Part shown: piece by piece, positions 1 through 10,621 of the stretch | Numbering within the stretch: the stretch's first letter is position 1 | Layout: every line of letters begins with the position of its first letter | DNA from: an uncultured Chitinophaga sp. | GTDB lineage: Bacteria; Bacteroidota; Bacteroidia; Chitinophagales; Chitinophagaceae | DNA length: 64,000 bases | Assembly (NCBI RefSeq): GCF_946479755.1 | Contig: NZ_CAMLHC010000006.1 | Location: 1 to 64,000, forward strand | Direction: 5' to 3' | Translations under genes and position numbers: made by a program | The notes under the pieces: generated by a model | Database searches by the model: none | What the model was told of the DNA's origin: nothing | The model's input: the letters and a program-made list of their open reading frames with translations, nothing else

Positions 1-157
1 CCTGGTGGTATTTCAGAGGATACGGATACATACCACAAATTAACTAAAAATATTATATATATAATTTATTAATTTTACCTTTTGACTTATTTTCCTGTCT
101 AACAGCCTTTGGAATAACGTTTTATAAGTGCTGCACCGAGGCATTCCGGTTTACAGG

Positions 158-3100
158 CTACCGGATCAGCGTAATATTTCCTTTCAGAATAGTCGATTCT
201 CCGTTATCACAAACAACTTCCGCATAGTATATAAACACATCAGGATTGAGCAACACGCCTTTATAACGTCCGTCCCATCCGGTGGAAGCATCATCCGTGG
301 AGAGGCCGGCGCGTTCAAACATCACCTGCCCCCAGCGGTTGTAGACCCGGAAAATGCGGATGCTCTGTAAGCCACGTCCACGGATATAGAAAACATCGTT
401 CATACCATCTCCGTTAGGGGAGAAAGTATTAGGAATGAAGATGTTGGCGCCGTTGCAAAGCGTTGTAATATGAACATCATCCCCGGCGATGCAGCCGTAC
501 CGGTTCATGACGCTGACCCGATAGGTGACAGACGACCTGGGTGTGGCAACAGGTGTCAGGCAATCGTTGCAACTCAGGCCGGCAGACGGCTGCCATACAA
601 TACTCGTAATGTCATTGCTGCCTTTGGCGGTAAGCGGCACCTGTGTACCGGTAGACGCCACTACGTCCGGTCCGGCGTCCACCTGCGGCAGCGGGTGTAC
701 GCTCACCGTGGCAAACGCAGTATCCGTAAAGCATCCAGCCCGGTCAATGCCTACCATCCGGTAGGTAATGCTTCGGGACGGCGTGGCCACGGGTTCGGCT
801 ATATCAGGATGGTCCAGTCCTTCCGAAGGCGCCCATTGATATCGGAAGGCTCCGCCTGCCTGCATTTGCACGCTTTTCCCGTAACAGATGTCGGCACCCA
901 GTGCAAACACTTTAAAAGGTTGTATGACCCTGATACGCACCGTTGCCTCGTTTTTGCAACCAAACTCGCTGACCGCCTTCACCGTGTACAGGGAGTCCTG
1001 GTCCGGTTTTATCACCGGCGTTTTACTGGTGGCGTTGGAAATATTATAGGGTGTCCAGCTGACGGTGGCCGTGGCGTCGGTATTGGAAGACAGTTGCAGG
1101 GATGCGCCCTTGCAAATAGTGGCTTCTGCGGGCGTGGGGCGCAGATTAGGGGCCGGATGTACAACAATATTGGCGCTTGCGTCAGCAGGGCAGGACCCGT
1201 CAGCATTGCTGATCGTCAGTGTTACCGGGATGGTGCCGGCAGTATTGACATCTATTTCCGGCGGCATGGGCACATCGAATGCCTGACCATTGCCCAGCTG
1301 CCATTTCCAACGGGTAGCGGGTAGGTTCCTGCTGTCGGTGCCGCGAAGCTGTACTTTTCCGGAAATGCACAGTTCCGGGATAGGCGAGATTGCGGGTAGA
1401 GGTTGTGCCGGGATCGACACCGGTAAAGTTTTACTGTCTTTACAGCCATAACTGCTGGTCATTTCCAGTGCCACCGGAAATGTGCCGGGGCCGGGATAGG
1501 AAAACGTACCATCCTGGCTGCCGGAAGTACTACCATCACTGTACGTCCATTTGCTGCTAAAAGGGAGATGAAGCAGATCATTGGTAACGGATGTACTGGT
1601 GTTCTTAAATAATACTTTTCCACCCCCACAGGCGGCACTGTTATCGATGGTGAAATTGGCGGTCATTTTATCTGCCACAATGCGGAAATCGCCGTCGGCT
1701 TTAACCGCACAACCCCTGTTATCGATCAGCGACACGCGTGGTGTATAAATGCCCGGCTGCGCATAGGTATGGGATGGCGCTTCCGGTATGCTGGTAGTCT
1801 GTACAATACCATCGTCAAAATCCCATTGGTAGGCGACGGTTTTGCTGGCGGTTGCTGCCATCTTCACGGGCAGCGGGATACAGCCGGTGGCAGGGGTGGC
1901 GGTGAATGATCCGTCAGGCCCTTCTACCGTCAATGGAAGTGTTTTACTGGCAGAGCAGTTACCATCTGCATAAACGGTAAGGGTCACGTTATATGTTTTT
2001 GCACGGACGTAGATGTGTGCTCCCGGATCGTTTTGAGTGGAGGTGCTGTTGTCGCCGAAATCCCATACTGAACTGGTAAAATTGCGGGAAGAATTGGTAA
2101 ATAATACTTTTACCGGCGGGCATAACTCTTTAATTGGCGGAAACGAAAAATCTGCAACAGGGTCCGGTACCTGCAGCACATTTGGTTTGCTGGTCTGGTC
2201 TGTGCAGCCAATCCGCGAAGTGACCTTCAGGGATACCGTATAAGCGCCGGGGGCACTATAGGTTTTAACCGGATTGGCATCGGTGCCGGTGGTATGGTCT
2301 CCGAAGTCCCATGCATAACTGACGATGTCTCCTGTTGACATACCGGTAAAAGCGACAGGACTATTTTTACACGCTACGCCGGACTGAACAGAGAAGTCTG
2401 CTTTGATCGCTTCCAGGTTAATTATTTGCTGTGTCTTCGTTTGGCAGCCATAACGATCGGTGGTTGTCAGTGTAACTACATAGGCATTAAAGTCAGTATA
2501 GCTATGCGTTGTCTTCAGTGGCTGGGTAGCGCTGCTTTCGTCAGGACTGCCGTCGCCGAAGTTCCATGTCCAGTTCACAATCTTATTGCCTGCATCGATG
2601 GTGGATTTGTCGGTAAAAGTCAGTGGGGTGTTTTTGCAGGGCGTTCCGGTGACTGTAAAATTTGTCATCGCCCCGTGTACCGTGATGGTTACCGGAGTAG
2701 CCACCCTTTTACATCCGTTGGCGTCTTCCAGGGTGAGCTGAATAACGTACGTGCCGGACTGTTGGTAAGTATGGGACAGCCCCTTCGCAGGATCGATGTC
2801 TGTTCCTGCCAGCTCCTGTATGGTCCCGTCTCCCCAGTCCCATACATAGTTCCTGATACTGGCAGGATTCACCGGACCTATGCTTACCTGTAATGGCTTG
2901 CCAAGGCATAGCTGTTTAGTTTCGGGGAGCAGTACAGGTTTTTCGTCGATGATATAAATGTCCATAGCCGTTTCCGACTGGCAAACGCCATCGTCTATCA
3001 GGAGCGTTACCGTTTTCTTACCAGTGGTGGTATAACGGAAATCGGGATTTTGTTGTGTGGAGGTAGCGCCGCCTTCCCCGAATTTCCACAGCCATTTTTT

Positions 3101-5011
3101 TTGGAGTACCGGTTCCGGTCCGAAATTGGAACGATCGGTAAAAGCCCGGTGGTAAAAGTCGTTGCAGTCAGGCGTAGTCGTAAAGGCGGCTTTGGGCGGT
3201 TTGACTTCGATATAGTGTGATTTGACCAACCGGCCGATACAGCCGTTGTTGTTAACGTTGAGGCGAATATCATGCAGGCCGGGCTGAGAAAACCGGTGGA
3301 CCGGGTTTTCTTCCGTGCTGGTGCTGTTATCCTGCGGAAATTCCCAGAGATAGGTGACATCCGGTCCTTTAGGGGTAGACAGGTTTGTGAATTGTACCGG
3401 CACCATTGGGCAGGGCTGCAACGGCGCAGCAGTGAAATCAACCACTGGCGGGGTGCCCACCCGGAACGTGACATTGGCGTCTATCATGCAACCGAGGGTA
3501 GATCTCGCCCGAAGGGCCACCGTATAAGTTCCCTGTTGTGTATAGGTATGGGAAGGGTTTGCCAAAGTAGAAGTAATACCGTCGCCAAAATTCCATTGAT
3601 AGCCGGTGATCGCTTCCGCGGGGCTGAGGCTGGCCGTAAAGCTTACTGTGTAAGGAATACATCCGGAATCGCCCAACGGGGAGATCGCAAGTGCAGGCAG
3701 GCCGATGTGGATGTAATCGGGTAGTGTGGCAGTGGCAGCACATCCAACACTGTTGGTTGCCATTAGGGTTACCGGGAATGTACCGTTGCTGGTATAGGTG
3801 TGAGATGGGTTTTTAGCGGTAGCGGTAGTACCATCGCCAAAATCCCATTGCCATGCGTTGGCGTATTGCGACTGTGCCTGAAATGTGGTGGTGAAAGGCG
3901 GCGTACAGCCGCGTACGGGTGCGCCAACAGGATTTATTACCGGGCGGGGTTCAATGGCTACGGTCTTCGTAAGCTCCCTGGAGCAGCTGCCAAATGTTAC
4001 CCTCATTTTTACGGTATAGTCGCCTGCGGGACCGGCAATAAATCCAGCCGTGCTCCCGGTGGCAGTACTGCCATCCGGCAGCACCCAGGTGATATTGTCT
4101 GGTGCCGGCGAGGTTGTACTGGTCAGTGTCACCGGATCGCCGGGACATTTTGTTTGGATGGAAAAGCCGGGAATAATTTTTTGGACGAGGATGTAATCCT
4201 TTTTCACCAGGGGAACAGCGCAACTGTTGGGCGTTGTAGGAATAAGTGTTACAGTATAGGTGCCTTCTGTGGTATAAGTGTGCGTATCATCTGTGCCGCT
4301 GGTGCCGTCGCCATAGTCCCATTTGTAAGAAAGCGGGGTACCGGTATTGTTGGTGGATGTGTTCCGGAAAGTAACGGTAAACGGTGGAGAACAGCTTTTG
4401 GTCTGGTCTGCTGTAAATGACAATACCGGTGGTTCTTTAACAGTGACGGTTGCAGGGTTGCTGGTGGCTTTACATCCCTGGCTGTTGGTGACAAGACTGA
4501 TGACACGATAGGTGCCGGGCACGGTGAACTGGTGACTGACAGCGGCTCCCTGATCAGCGCCTCCGTCGCCGAAATTCCAGAGTATGTTGGTGATGGATGT
4601 ACCCTGACCAGGATTGGATTGGTCCTTAAATTGAACGGTGAGTGGCGTACAGCCGTTGCTGTTATCCATGGTAAACGTAACCTGGGGGTTGTTGAAAACG
4701 ATAATGTCTACCGATTGAGTCACTTTAGTTGCCGGGTAGCTAACCGTGAGTGTAACATGGTAGGTCCCGGGGACCGTAAATATCCTGGAGGGGGAAAGAT
4801 TGCCGGTTACCCTGGCGCCTACCCCAAAATCCCATTCCACGCCGGTATAGCCGGGATCGGCCTTGCCGTTGAAGTTTGTTGTTAGCGGGGCACAGCCGCT
4901 TGTTTTATCCGTCACTATTTCCACGTTTTGTGCTGCCAGCTCGCTGGCGGGGACCAGTGGCAGCAGAAAAATGCTGAGAAGCACAAATAGGGAAATGTGC
5001 GCGTTTTTCAT
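158..5011 (-). CDS. Giant secreted PKD-repeat protein with T9SS type B C-terminal domain
   Basis: A protein of 1,617 residues. The N-terminus is a signal peptide (hydrophobic residues about 7-25, ending AAQ). The body is a string of about 12-14 PKD-like beta-sandwich repeats, each marked by a W-[DN]-[FY]-G-D-G core and followed by a HTY turn and a VTL strand. Near residues 1310-1520 there are about three further Ig-like repeats. The last ~95 residues (NTFSPNGDG, YNRWGQ, WDGRYKG, YYAEV) match the gliding-motility-associated C-terminal domain, the type B signal for type IX secretion. It is therefore expected at or outside the outer membrane, probably in adhesion or polymer binding. No catalytic domain is visible. 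It lies 104 bp downstream of a close paralogue in the same direction, so the two may be co-transcribed. Ligand unknown. Confidence 0.9.
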   Translation of the reverse strand: MKNAHISLFVLLSIFLLPLVPASELAAQNVEIVTDKTSGCAPLTTNFNGKADPGYTGVEWDFGVGARVTGNLSPSRIFTVPGTYHVTLTVSYPATKVTQSVDIIVFNNPQVTFTMDNSNGCTPLTVQFKDQSNPGQGTSITNILWNFGDGGADQGAAVSHQFTVPGTYRVISLVTNSQGCKATSNPATVTVKEPPVLSFTADQTKSCSPPFTVTFRNTSTNNTGTPLSYKWDYGDGTSGTDDTHTYTTEGTYTVTLIPTTPNSCAVPLVKKDYILVQKIIPGFSIQTKCPGDPVTLTSTTSPAPDNITWVLPDGSTATGSTAGFIAGPAGDYTVKMRVTFGSCSRELTKTVAIEPRPVINPVGAPVRGCTPPFTTTFQAQSQYANAWQWDFGDGTTATAKNPSHTYTSNGTFPVTLMATNSVGCAATATLPDYIHIGLPALAISPLGDSGCIPYTVSFTASLSPAEAITGYQWNFGDGITSTLANPSHTYTQQGTYTVALRARSTLGCMIDANVTFRVGTPPVVDFTAAPLQPCPMVPVQFTNLSTPKGPDVTYLWEFPQDNSTSTEENPVHRFSQPGLHDIRLNVNNNGCIGRLVKSHYIEVKPPKAAFTTTPDCNDFYHRAFTDRSNFGPEPVLQKKWLWKFGEGGATSTQQNPDFRYTTTGKKTVTLLIDDGVCQSETAMDIYIIDEKPVLLPETKQLCLGKPLQVSIGPVNPASIRNYVWDWGDGTIQELAGTDIDPAKGLSHTYQQSGTYVIQLTLEDANGCKRVATPVTITVHGAMTNFTVTGTPCKNTPLTFTDKSTIDAGNKIVNWTWNFGDGSPDESSATQPLKTTHSYTDFNAYVVTLTTTDRYGCQTKTQQIINLEAIKADFSVQSGVACKNSPVAFTGMSTGDIVSYAWDFGDHTTGTDANPVKTYSAPGAYTVSLKVTSRIGCTDQTSKPNVLQVPDPVADFSFPPIKELCPPVKVLFTNSSRNFTSSVWDFGDNSTSTQNDPGAHIYVRAKTYNVTLTVYADGNCSASKTLPLTVEGPDGSFTATPATGCIPLPVKMAATASKTVAYQWDFDDGIVQTTSIPEAPSHTYAQPGIYTPRVSLIDNRGCAVKADGDFRIVADKMTANFTIDNSAACGGGKVLFKNTSTSVTNDLLHLPFSSKWTYSDGSTSGSQDGTFSYPGPGTFPVALEMTSSYGCKDSKTLPVSIPAQPLPAISPIPELCISGKVQLRGTDSRNLPATRWKWQLGNGQAFDVPMPPEIDVNTAGTIPVTLTISNADGSCPADASANIVVHPAPNLRPTPAEATICKGASLQLSSNTDATATVSWTPYNISNATSKTPVIKPDQDSLYTVKAVSEFGCKNEATVRIRVIQPFKVFALGADICYGKSVQMQAGGAFRYQWAPSEGLDHPDIAEPVATPSRSITYRMVGIDRAGCFTDTAFATVSVHPLPQVDAGPDVVASTGTQVPLTAKGSNDITSIVWQPSAGLSCNDCLTPVATPRSSVTYRVSVMNRYGCIAGDDVHITTLCNGANIFIPNTFSPNGDGMNDVFYIRGRGLQSIRIFRVYNRWGQVMFERAGLSTDDASTGWDGRYKGVLLNPDVFIYYAEVVCDNGESTILKGNITLIR

Positions 5012-5115
5012 CGGGGCGGTAGGTGTAGATCGGTTGATATATCCTAAACATAACGCCTATGCCCCTATTATGGTTTAAAGACCGGGTAATTGCTTCGCCA
5101 TCATTCGGTTAGCTG

Positions 5116-8100
5116 TTACCTGATTAGTGTCACATTGCCTTTCATGATTATGGACTCCCCGCTGTCGCAGATGATTTCCGCATAGTACACATACACGTCG
5201 GGGTTGAGCAGGGTGCCTTTGTAGCGGCCGTCCCAGCCGAAGGAGGGATCGTCGCCATTAATGCCGAAACGTTCGAACATCACCTGGCCCCAGCGGTTGT
5301 AGAGGCGGAACACACGTACGGTCTGCATCCCACGGCCACGGATATAGAAAACATCATTCACGCCATCGCCATTGGGTGAAAACGTATTGGGAATGAAGAT
5401 ATTACCGCCATTGCAGATGGTTTTGATATGGATATCATCGCCGGCAATGCAGCCCCACTGATTGCTGACGGTCACATGATAGGTGGTGCTGCCTTTCGGT
5501 GTAACCATTGGCGTGAGGCAGTTGAAACAGCTCAGGTTGGTGATGGGCGTCCATTCTACCTGCGTAATATCGCTACTGCCTGCGGCGGGCATGGGGATAA
5601 CACTGCCGGCAGCCACTTCCATGTCCGGGCCGAGTTTAATTTCCGGAGAGGGCCGTACGGTCACCTTCGCCAGTACCGTGTCGGTAAAGCAGCCAATGTC
5701 GTCATAGCCTACTACCTGGTAAGTGGTGGTGGTGGCAGGGCTCGCAATGGGATCAGGTATTGCTGCGTTACTTAGCCCGGTGGTTGGTATCCATTTATAA
5801 CGGTAAGCGCCGCCGGATTGCATTTGCATGCTTTTGCCGGAGCAGATATTGCCGTCCAGCGCATACATCCGGAAAGGTTGTATCACCGTGACTTTTATGC
5901 TGCCGTTGCTTTTACAGCCAAACTCGCTGGTGGCCTGTACATAGTACACCGCATCGTTGTCCGGTTTTATGACAGGGGTTTTGCTGGCGGCATCGGAGAT
6001 ATTATAGGGTGTCCAGCTTACGGTGGCGTTGGCGTCTGTATTGGCAGACAGCTGCAGGGAGGCGCCTTTACAGATGTTGGACTCCGCAGGTGTTGGCTGC
6101 AGGCGGGGCGCCGGATGCACCACGATGTTGGTCTCAGCCGTTGCCGGGCAGGAGCCGTCCGCATTGGAGATCGTCAGCCTGACCGGCGTTACGCCCAGCG
6201 TGCTGAAATCCATTTCCGGCGGCGATGGCAGGTCAAATTCCTGGCCGTTGCCCAACTGCCACTTCCATTTGGTGCCTGGCAGATTTTTATTGTCGCTGCC
6301 GCGCAGCTGCACCTTGCCGGTTACACAGATATCAGGAACAGGGCTGATGGCTGGCTGCGGCTGTGGCGGTATCACTACCGGCAGCGTTTTCAGGTCCTTA
6401 CAGCCGTAGTTGCTGGTGATTTCCAGCGTTACGTTGTAAGTGCCAGGCTGTGGATAGTTAAACGAACCATCTTTATCTGTGCCGGTATTTGTAGGCGTGT
6501 ACGTCCATTTACTGGTGAATGGCAGTCCCAGCAGATCGTTGGTTACTGCCGTACTGTTGTTTTTGAACAATACCGTACCACCTCCGCAGGCGGCGCTGTT
6601 ATCGATGGTGAAATCGGCGGCGGCGTTGTCTACCACGATCTTGTCGTTGCCTTCTGCTTTTACGGCGCAACCTTTATCATCGATCAGCGACACCCTCGGT
6701 GTATAGATGCCCGGTTTGGTGTAAGTATGTCCGGGCGCTGCAGGCGTTTGTGTTTTTAATACGGTGCCGTCATCAAAGTCCCACTGGAAATTGGTGGTCT
6801 TGTTAGCGACGGCTGTAATGCTGACTGCCAGCGGTACACAACCATTGGCGGGTGTGGCGGTAAAGGTACCGTCAGGACCTTCGATGGTGACCGGGATGGT
6901 TTTCGTCGCCGGACAATCGCCTTCCGAATATACTGTCAGCTTAACGTTATAGGTTTTAGCCCTCACATAGATGTGATTACCGGGATCATTTTTGGAAGAA
7001 GTGCTGTTATCGCCAAAGTCCCAGAGTGACTTCACGAAGTCGCTGGATTTATTGGTGAAGGGCACGGTTACCGGCGGACAGAGTTCCAGGTTGGGCGGGA
7101 AAGAAAAATCGGCTACGGGATCGGGTACACGTAGTGCCTGTTTTTTGGTGATCTGGTCGGTACATCCCTCACGGGTAGTGATTTTCAGCGTTACGTCATA
7201 GTTTCCGGATGCGGCGTAAGCCTTAACAGGATTGGAACCGGTGCCGGTGGTGTTATCGCCGAAGTTCCAGGCATAATCCACTACGCTGCCGGCAGATCTG
7301 CTGGTGAAATAAAACTGGCTGCCCTTGCACACCACGTTGGCAGGTTGCGAGAAGTCGGCTTTGACCGCTTCGAGATAGACCGGTTTTTGTGCCGGAATGA
7401 TGCAGCCGTATTGGTCGGTCGTGGTAAGCGTTACCGTATACGATTTAAAGCTGGTGAAAGTATGTTTGCTGTTGAGCGGCTGGGTGCTGTTGTTTTCTAC
7501 GGGACTGCCGTCGCCGAAGTCCCACGCCCAGTTAACGATTTTGTTGCCTGCGTCAATCGTGGATTTATCGGTGAAGGTCAGTTCATCGTTGATACATTTT
7601 CTGCCGGTGACGGTGAAATCGGCCAGGGCGCCGTGTACGTCCACTGTAACGGGAACGGCTGTACGCTTACATCCGTTTTTGTCTGTAATGGTGAGCTGTA
7701 TGGTATAGGTGCCTGATTTCCGGTAGATGTGCGACAGTCCTTTGGACGGGTCTATCTCATAACCAAAAAAATGCAATTGGGTGCCGTCGCCCCAGTCCCA
7801 TGCGTAGGAGTTGATATTACCGGCGGTCAGCGGGCCAAGACTTACATGCAGGGATTTGCCGATACACACCCACGGCTCATCGGGTTTCAGTACAGGTTTT
7901 TCATCAATAATGTTGATGTTGATAATGGTATCGGATTTACAAACGCCGTTGTCGACGCGGAGTCTCACGTTTTTGCTGCCGGTGGTGGCATAGCGGAATT
8001 CCGGGTTTTGCAGGGTGGAGGTGGCGCCGCCTTCTCCAAAATCCCAGAACCATTTTTTCTGTGTTACCGGTTCCGGCCCGAAGTCCGATGCATCTGTAAA

Positions 8101-9951
8101 CTGGCGGTGATAGGGATCTGCGCAGTCCGGCTCAACGGAGAACCTGGCCTGCGGCGGTAAGATCTGGATATATTTCGGTTTGAGCAGTTCGCGGATACAC
8201 CCGTTGTTATTGACAATCAGGCGCACATCGTGCAGCCCGATATGATTAAAGCTGTAAGAAGGGTCTTTACCGGTAATGGTACCATTGTCCTGCGGAAAAA
8301 TCCAGATGTAGCTAACACCGGGTCCGGTGGGAGTGGAGAGGTTGGTGAACTGTACCGGGTCGATGGCGCAGGATTTCAGAGGGGTGGCGGTAAAGTCCAC
8401 CACCGGCGGTGTGCCGGTACGGAAGGTAGTCCTGGCTTCTGCGGTACAGCCGCTGACGGTCGTTATTTTCAGCGTTACGGTAAAGGTCCCCTGCTTATCA
8501 AAAATATGGGTGGGGTTGGGCAGGTTGGAAGTGGTACCGTCTCCGAAGTCCCATTCGTATTTCGCCACGGCTTCCACGCTGTTGACCTGGGCGGTGAACG
8601 GTACGGTCAGCGGAACACAGGCTTCCGTACCGGAAGGCGAGATGTTCACGAAAGGAGGATTGATCGTGATGTAATCCACTTTCCTGGCCACTTCCGTGCA
8701 GTTGCTGCCATTCGAGGCCCTGAGGGTGACGGTATAGGTGCCGAAGCGTGTATACGTATGCGTAGGATTTTCTTCAGTGGAAGTGGCTCCGTCGCCGAAG
8801 TCCCATTGCCAGGAAGTGGCGTTCTGTGATTGTGCTTTAAAGCTGGCCGTCAGCGGTGCGGCACAGGAGCGTGTAGGCGTGCCTACAGGATTTATTGTTG
8901 GCGGAGCGTTGACGTGTACTGTTTGCTCGATGTCCTGGGAACAGGCGCCGATGGCAGCCCGCATTTTTACTTTGTAGTCGCCGGCGGAGGCAGCGAAGAA
9001 AGAGGCGTTAGTTCCCGAGGAGGTGCTGCCATCCGGCAGGGTCCAGGTGATGTTGTCCGGTACCGGTGTGGTGGTACTGGCGAGGGTGGCCAGCTGGCCC
9101 GCGCATCCCTGTGTGAGTTCAAAGCCGGGTGTCAGTTTTTTGATGACGACAAAATTCTTTTTCTGCAGGGGCGCTGCGCAGCTGTTGGTGCTGGTGGGGA
9201 CAAGGGTAACGGTGTAGCTGCCTTCTTTTGTGTAGGTATGTGTGGCGCTGGTACCGGTGGTGCCGTCGCCGTAATCCCATGCATAGGCTATAGGATCACC
9301 GGTGGTATTGGTGCTGGTATTGGTGAAGGTGACCGTCAGCGGCGCCACGCAGCTCTGTGTTTTATCGGCTGTGAAAGACAGTACCGGCGCTTCTTTGGCG
9401 GTGATGGTCACGGGATCGCTGCTGCTGCGGCATCCTTTGCTGTTGGTAACGAGGCTGATGACGTTATAGGCGCCGGTTTCAGTGAATTGGTGGGCAACGG
9501 CGGGGCCGCCGTCTGCGCTGCCATCGCCGAAGTTCCAGATGATGCTTTCGATGGTGCCGTCGCCGGGTGTGGAATGGTCGGTGAAGTTGACAGTCAGCGG
9601 TTTACAGCCGCTGGTCTTATCTGCCGTGAATGACACGACGGGCCGTTTGTATACAGTGATATCTACTGTCTTGACTATTTTTTTGCCGGAGTAATCGACC
9701 GTAAGGGTGACCTTATACACCCCGGGGTCAGGGAATATCCTTGATGGTGTAGGGTTGCCGGTTACTTTGGCGCCGATGCTGAAATCCCATTCAATGCTGG
9801 TGTAGCCGGGATCGAGCCGTGAGTTGAAAGCTACCGTGAAAGGCGGGCAGTCGGCAGTTTTATCCGGTAATATCTCTACGTTTTGCGCGAACAGGTCACA
9901 GGAAAATACAAGCAGGAGTAGCAAAACGATGGCAATGCTAGTGTTTTTCAT
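5116..9951 (-). CDS. Giant secreted PKD-repeat protein with T9SS type B C-terminal domain (paralogue)
   Basis: A protein of 1,611 residues that is collinear with its downstream neighbour along the whole length: the same order of PKD repeats, the same odd repeats (WIFPQDN, WFWDFGEGG, WDWGDG), and an almost identical C-terminal sorting domain (NTFSPNGDG, YNRWGQVMFER, WDGRYKG). The signal peptide is residues 1-22 (MKNTS..., ending LFAQ). The pair therefore arose by duplication of a complete gene. By family it should be exported by the type IX system and anchored or released at the cell surface, with PKD repeats acting as spacers or binding modules. No enzyme domain is visible. The start ATG at 9951 gives a typical signal peptide. 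A divergent methyltransferase gene begins within about 80 bp. Confidence 0.9.
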   Translation of the reverse strand: MKNTSIAIVLLLLLVFSCDLFAQNVEILPDKTADCPPFTVAFNSRLDPGYTSIEWDFSIGAKVTGNPTPSRIFPDPGVYKVTLTVDYSGKKIVKTVDITVYKRPVVSFTADKTSGCKPLTVNFTDHSTPGDGTIESIIWNFGDGSADGGPAVAHQFTETGAYNVISLVTNSKGCRSSSDPVTITAKEAPVLSFTADKTQSCVAPLTVTFTNTSTNTTGDPIAYAWDYGDGTTGTSATHTYTKEGSYTVTLVPTSTNSCAAPLQKKNFVVIKKLTPGFELTQGCAGQLATLASTTTPVPDNITWTLPDGSTSSGTNASFFAASAGDYKVKMRAAIGACSQDIEQTVHVNAPPTINPVGTPTRSCAAPLTASFKAQSQNATSWQWDFGDGATSTEENPTHTYTRFGTYTVTLRASNGSNCTEVARKVDYITINPPFVNISPSGTEACVPLTVPFTAQVNSVEAVAKYEWDFGDGTTSNLPNPTHIFDKQGTFTVTLKITTVSGCTAEARTTFRTGTPPVVDFTATPLKSCAIDPVQFTNLSTPTGPGVSYIWIFPQDNGTITGKDPSYSFNHIGLHDVRLIVNNNGCIRELLKPKYIQILPPQARFSVEPDCADPYHRQFTDASDFGPEPVTQKKWFWDFGEGGATSTLQNPEFRYATTGSKNVRLRVDNGVCKSDTIININIIDEKPVLKPDEPWVCIGKSLHVSLGPLTAGNINSYAWDWGDGTQLHFFGYEIDPSKGLSHIYRKSGTYTIQLTITDKNGCKRTAVPVTVDVHGALADFTVTGRKCINDELTFTDKSTIDAGNKIVNWAWDFGDGSPVENNSTQPLNSKHTFTSFKSYTVTLTTTDQYGCIIPAQKPVYLEAVKADFSQPANVVCKGSQFYFTSRSAGSVVDYAWNFGDNTTGTGSNPVKAYAASGNYDVTLKITTREGCTDQITKKQALRVPDPVADFSFPPNLELCPPVTVPFTNKSSDFVKSLWDFGDNSTSSKNDPGNHIYVRAKTYNVKLTVYSEGDCPATKTIPVTIEGPDGTFTATPANGCVPLAVSITAVANKTTNFQWDFDDGTVLKTQTPAAPGHTYTKPGIYTPRVSLIDDKGCAVKAEGNDKIVVDNAAADFTIDNSAACGGGTVLFKNNSTAVTNDLLGLPFTSKWTYTPTNTGTDKDGSFNYPQPGTYNVTLEITSNYGCKDLKTLPVVIPPQPQPAISPVPDICVTGKVQLRGSDNKNLPGTKWKWQLGNGQEFDLPSPPEMDFSTLGVTPVRLTISNADGSCPATAETNIVVHPAPRLQPTPAESNICKGASLQLSANTDANATVSWTPYNISDAASKTPVIKPDNDAVYYVQATSEFGCKSNGSIKVTVIQPFRMYALDGNICSGKSMQMQSGGAYRYKWIPTTGLSNAAIPDPIASPATTTTYQVVGYDDIGCFTDTVLAKVTVRPSPEIKLGPDMEVAAGSVIPMPAAGSSDITQVEWTPITNLSCFNCLTPMVTPKGSTTYHVTVSNQWGCIAGDDIHIKTICNGGNIFIPNTFSPNGDGVNDVFYIRGRGMQTVRVFRLYNRWGQVMFERFGINGDDPSFGWDGRYKGTLLNPDVYVYYAEIICDSGESIIMKGNVTLIR

Positions 9952-9996
9952 CAGGCATAGGTGGTCAATCGGGAAATAAAGTATAAAAATAACAAT

Positions 9997-10004
9997 TATG
10001 TTTG
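9997..10004 (+). promoter_or_regulatory. Candidate -7 box for the TPMT-like methyltransferase
   Basis: The sequence TATGTTTG fits the Bacteroidota -7 consensus TAnnTTTG. No clear -33 TTG lies 19-21 bp upstream. If used, transcription would begin near 10010. That excludes the upstream in-frame ATG at 9998 and favours the ATG at 10034. Confidence 0.4.
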
Positions 10005-10033
10005 TAAATAGCGATTTTAAGAAGAATGATAAT

Positions 10034-10615
10034 ATGGAGACAACTGACCCTCAATATTGGAATAACCGTTATCTGACAGGAGACACCGGCTGGGATATGG
10101 GCCGGGTATCACCTCCGCTGCAGGCATACATCGATCAGCTGGAGAATAAAGACCTGGAGATACTGATACCGGGTGCAGGCAACAGTTACGAAGCCGCTTA
10201 TCTGCTGGAAAAAGGATTCCGCCGGGTAACGGTGCTGGACATAGCACCGGTGCTGACCGCCCAGTTACGGCAGGCTTTTGCAGGCACCGCTCTGCAGATA
10301 GTTGAAGATGATTTTTTCAGGCATCGGGGGCAGTATGACCTGGTATTGGAGCAGACTTTCTTTTGTGCACTGGAGCCGTCGCTGCGCCGGGAGTATGTAA
10401 CGCATATGCATACACTGATCAGGCCGGGCGGCCATCTGGCCGGCGTGTTGTTTAACAGAAGTTTTTCACATGATGGCCCGCCTTTTGGGGGTACAGCGAA
10501 CGAGTACCGGGAATTGTTCACACCGTTGTTTGAACTGAAAACCATGGAGCTGTGCTATAATTCCCACCCTGCCCGCCAGGGGACAGAATTGTTTATTAAT
10601 TTTTTACCGAAATAA
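10034..10615 (+). CDS. TPMT-family SAM-dependent methyltransferase
   Basis: A protein of 193 residues from the chosen start. The opening DPQYWNNRY...TGWDMG is the hallmark of the thiopurine S-methyltransferase family. It is followed by the SAM-binding segment LIPGAGNSYEA (about residues 37-47), a conserved acidic end of strand 2 (VTVLDIAP), and the FFCALEP segment. Such bacterial enzymes methylate small thiol, selenium or tellurium compounds; the real substrate here is unknown. An ATG in the same frame at 9998 would add 12 residues, but it overlaps a likely -7 box and the family normally starts just before the DPQYW motif. The next gene begins 6 bp downstream, so the two probably form a transcript. 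Confidence 0.85.
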   Translation: METTDPQYWNNRYLTGDTGWDMGRVSPPLQAYIDQLENKDLEILIPGAGNSYEAAYLLEKGFRRVTVLDIAPVLTAQLRQAFAGTALQIVEDDFFRHRGQYDLVLEQTFFCALEPSLRREYVTHMHTLIRPGGHLAGVLFNRSFSHDGPPFGGTANEYRELFTPLFELKTMELCYNSHPARQGTELFINFLPK

Positions 10616-10621
10616 TCCAGT

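Noticed and set aside
1..157. AT-rich left edge of the window
   Set aside because: No terminator hairpin, RNA gene or coding sequence could be supported; there is an AT run near 50-75 only.
470..1324. Long plus-strand frames inside the PKD genes
   Set aside because: They lie wholly within the giant PKD genes, are rich in Arg, Gly and His as shadow frames of GC-biased repeats are, and have no recognisable domain.
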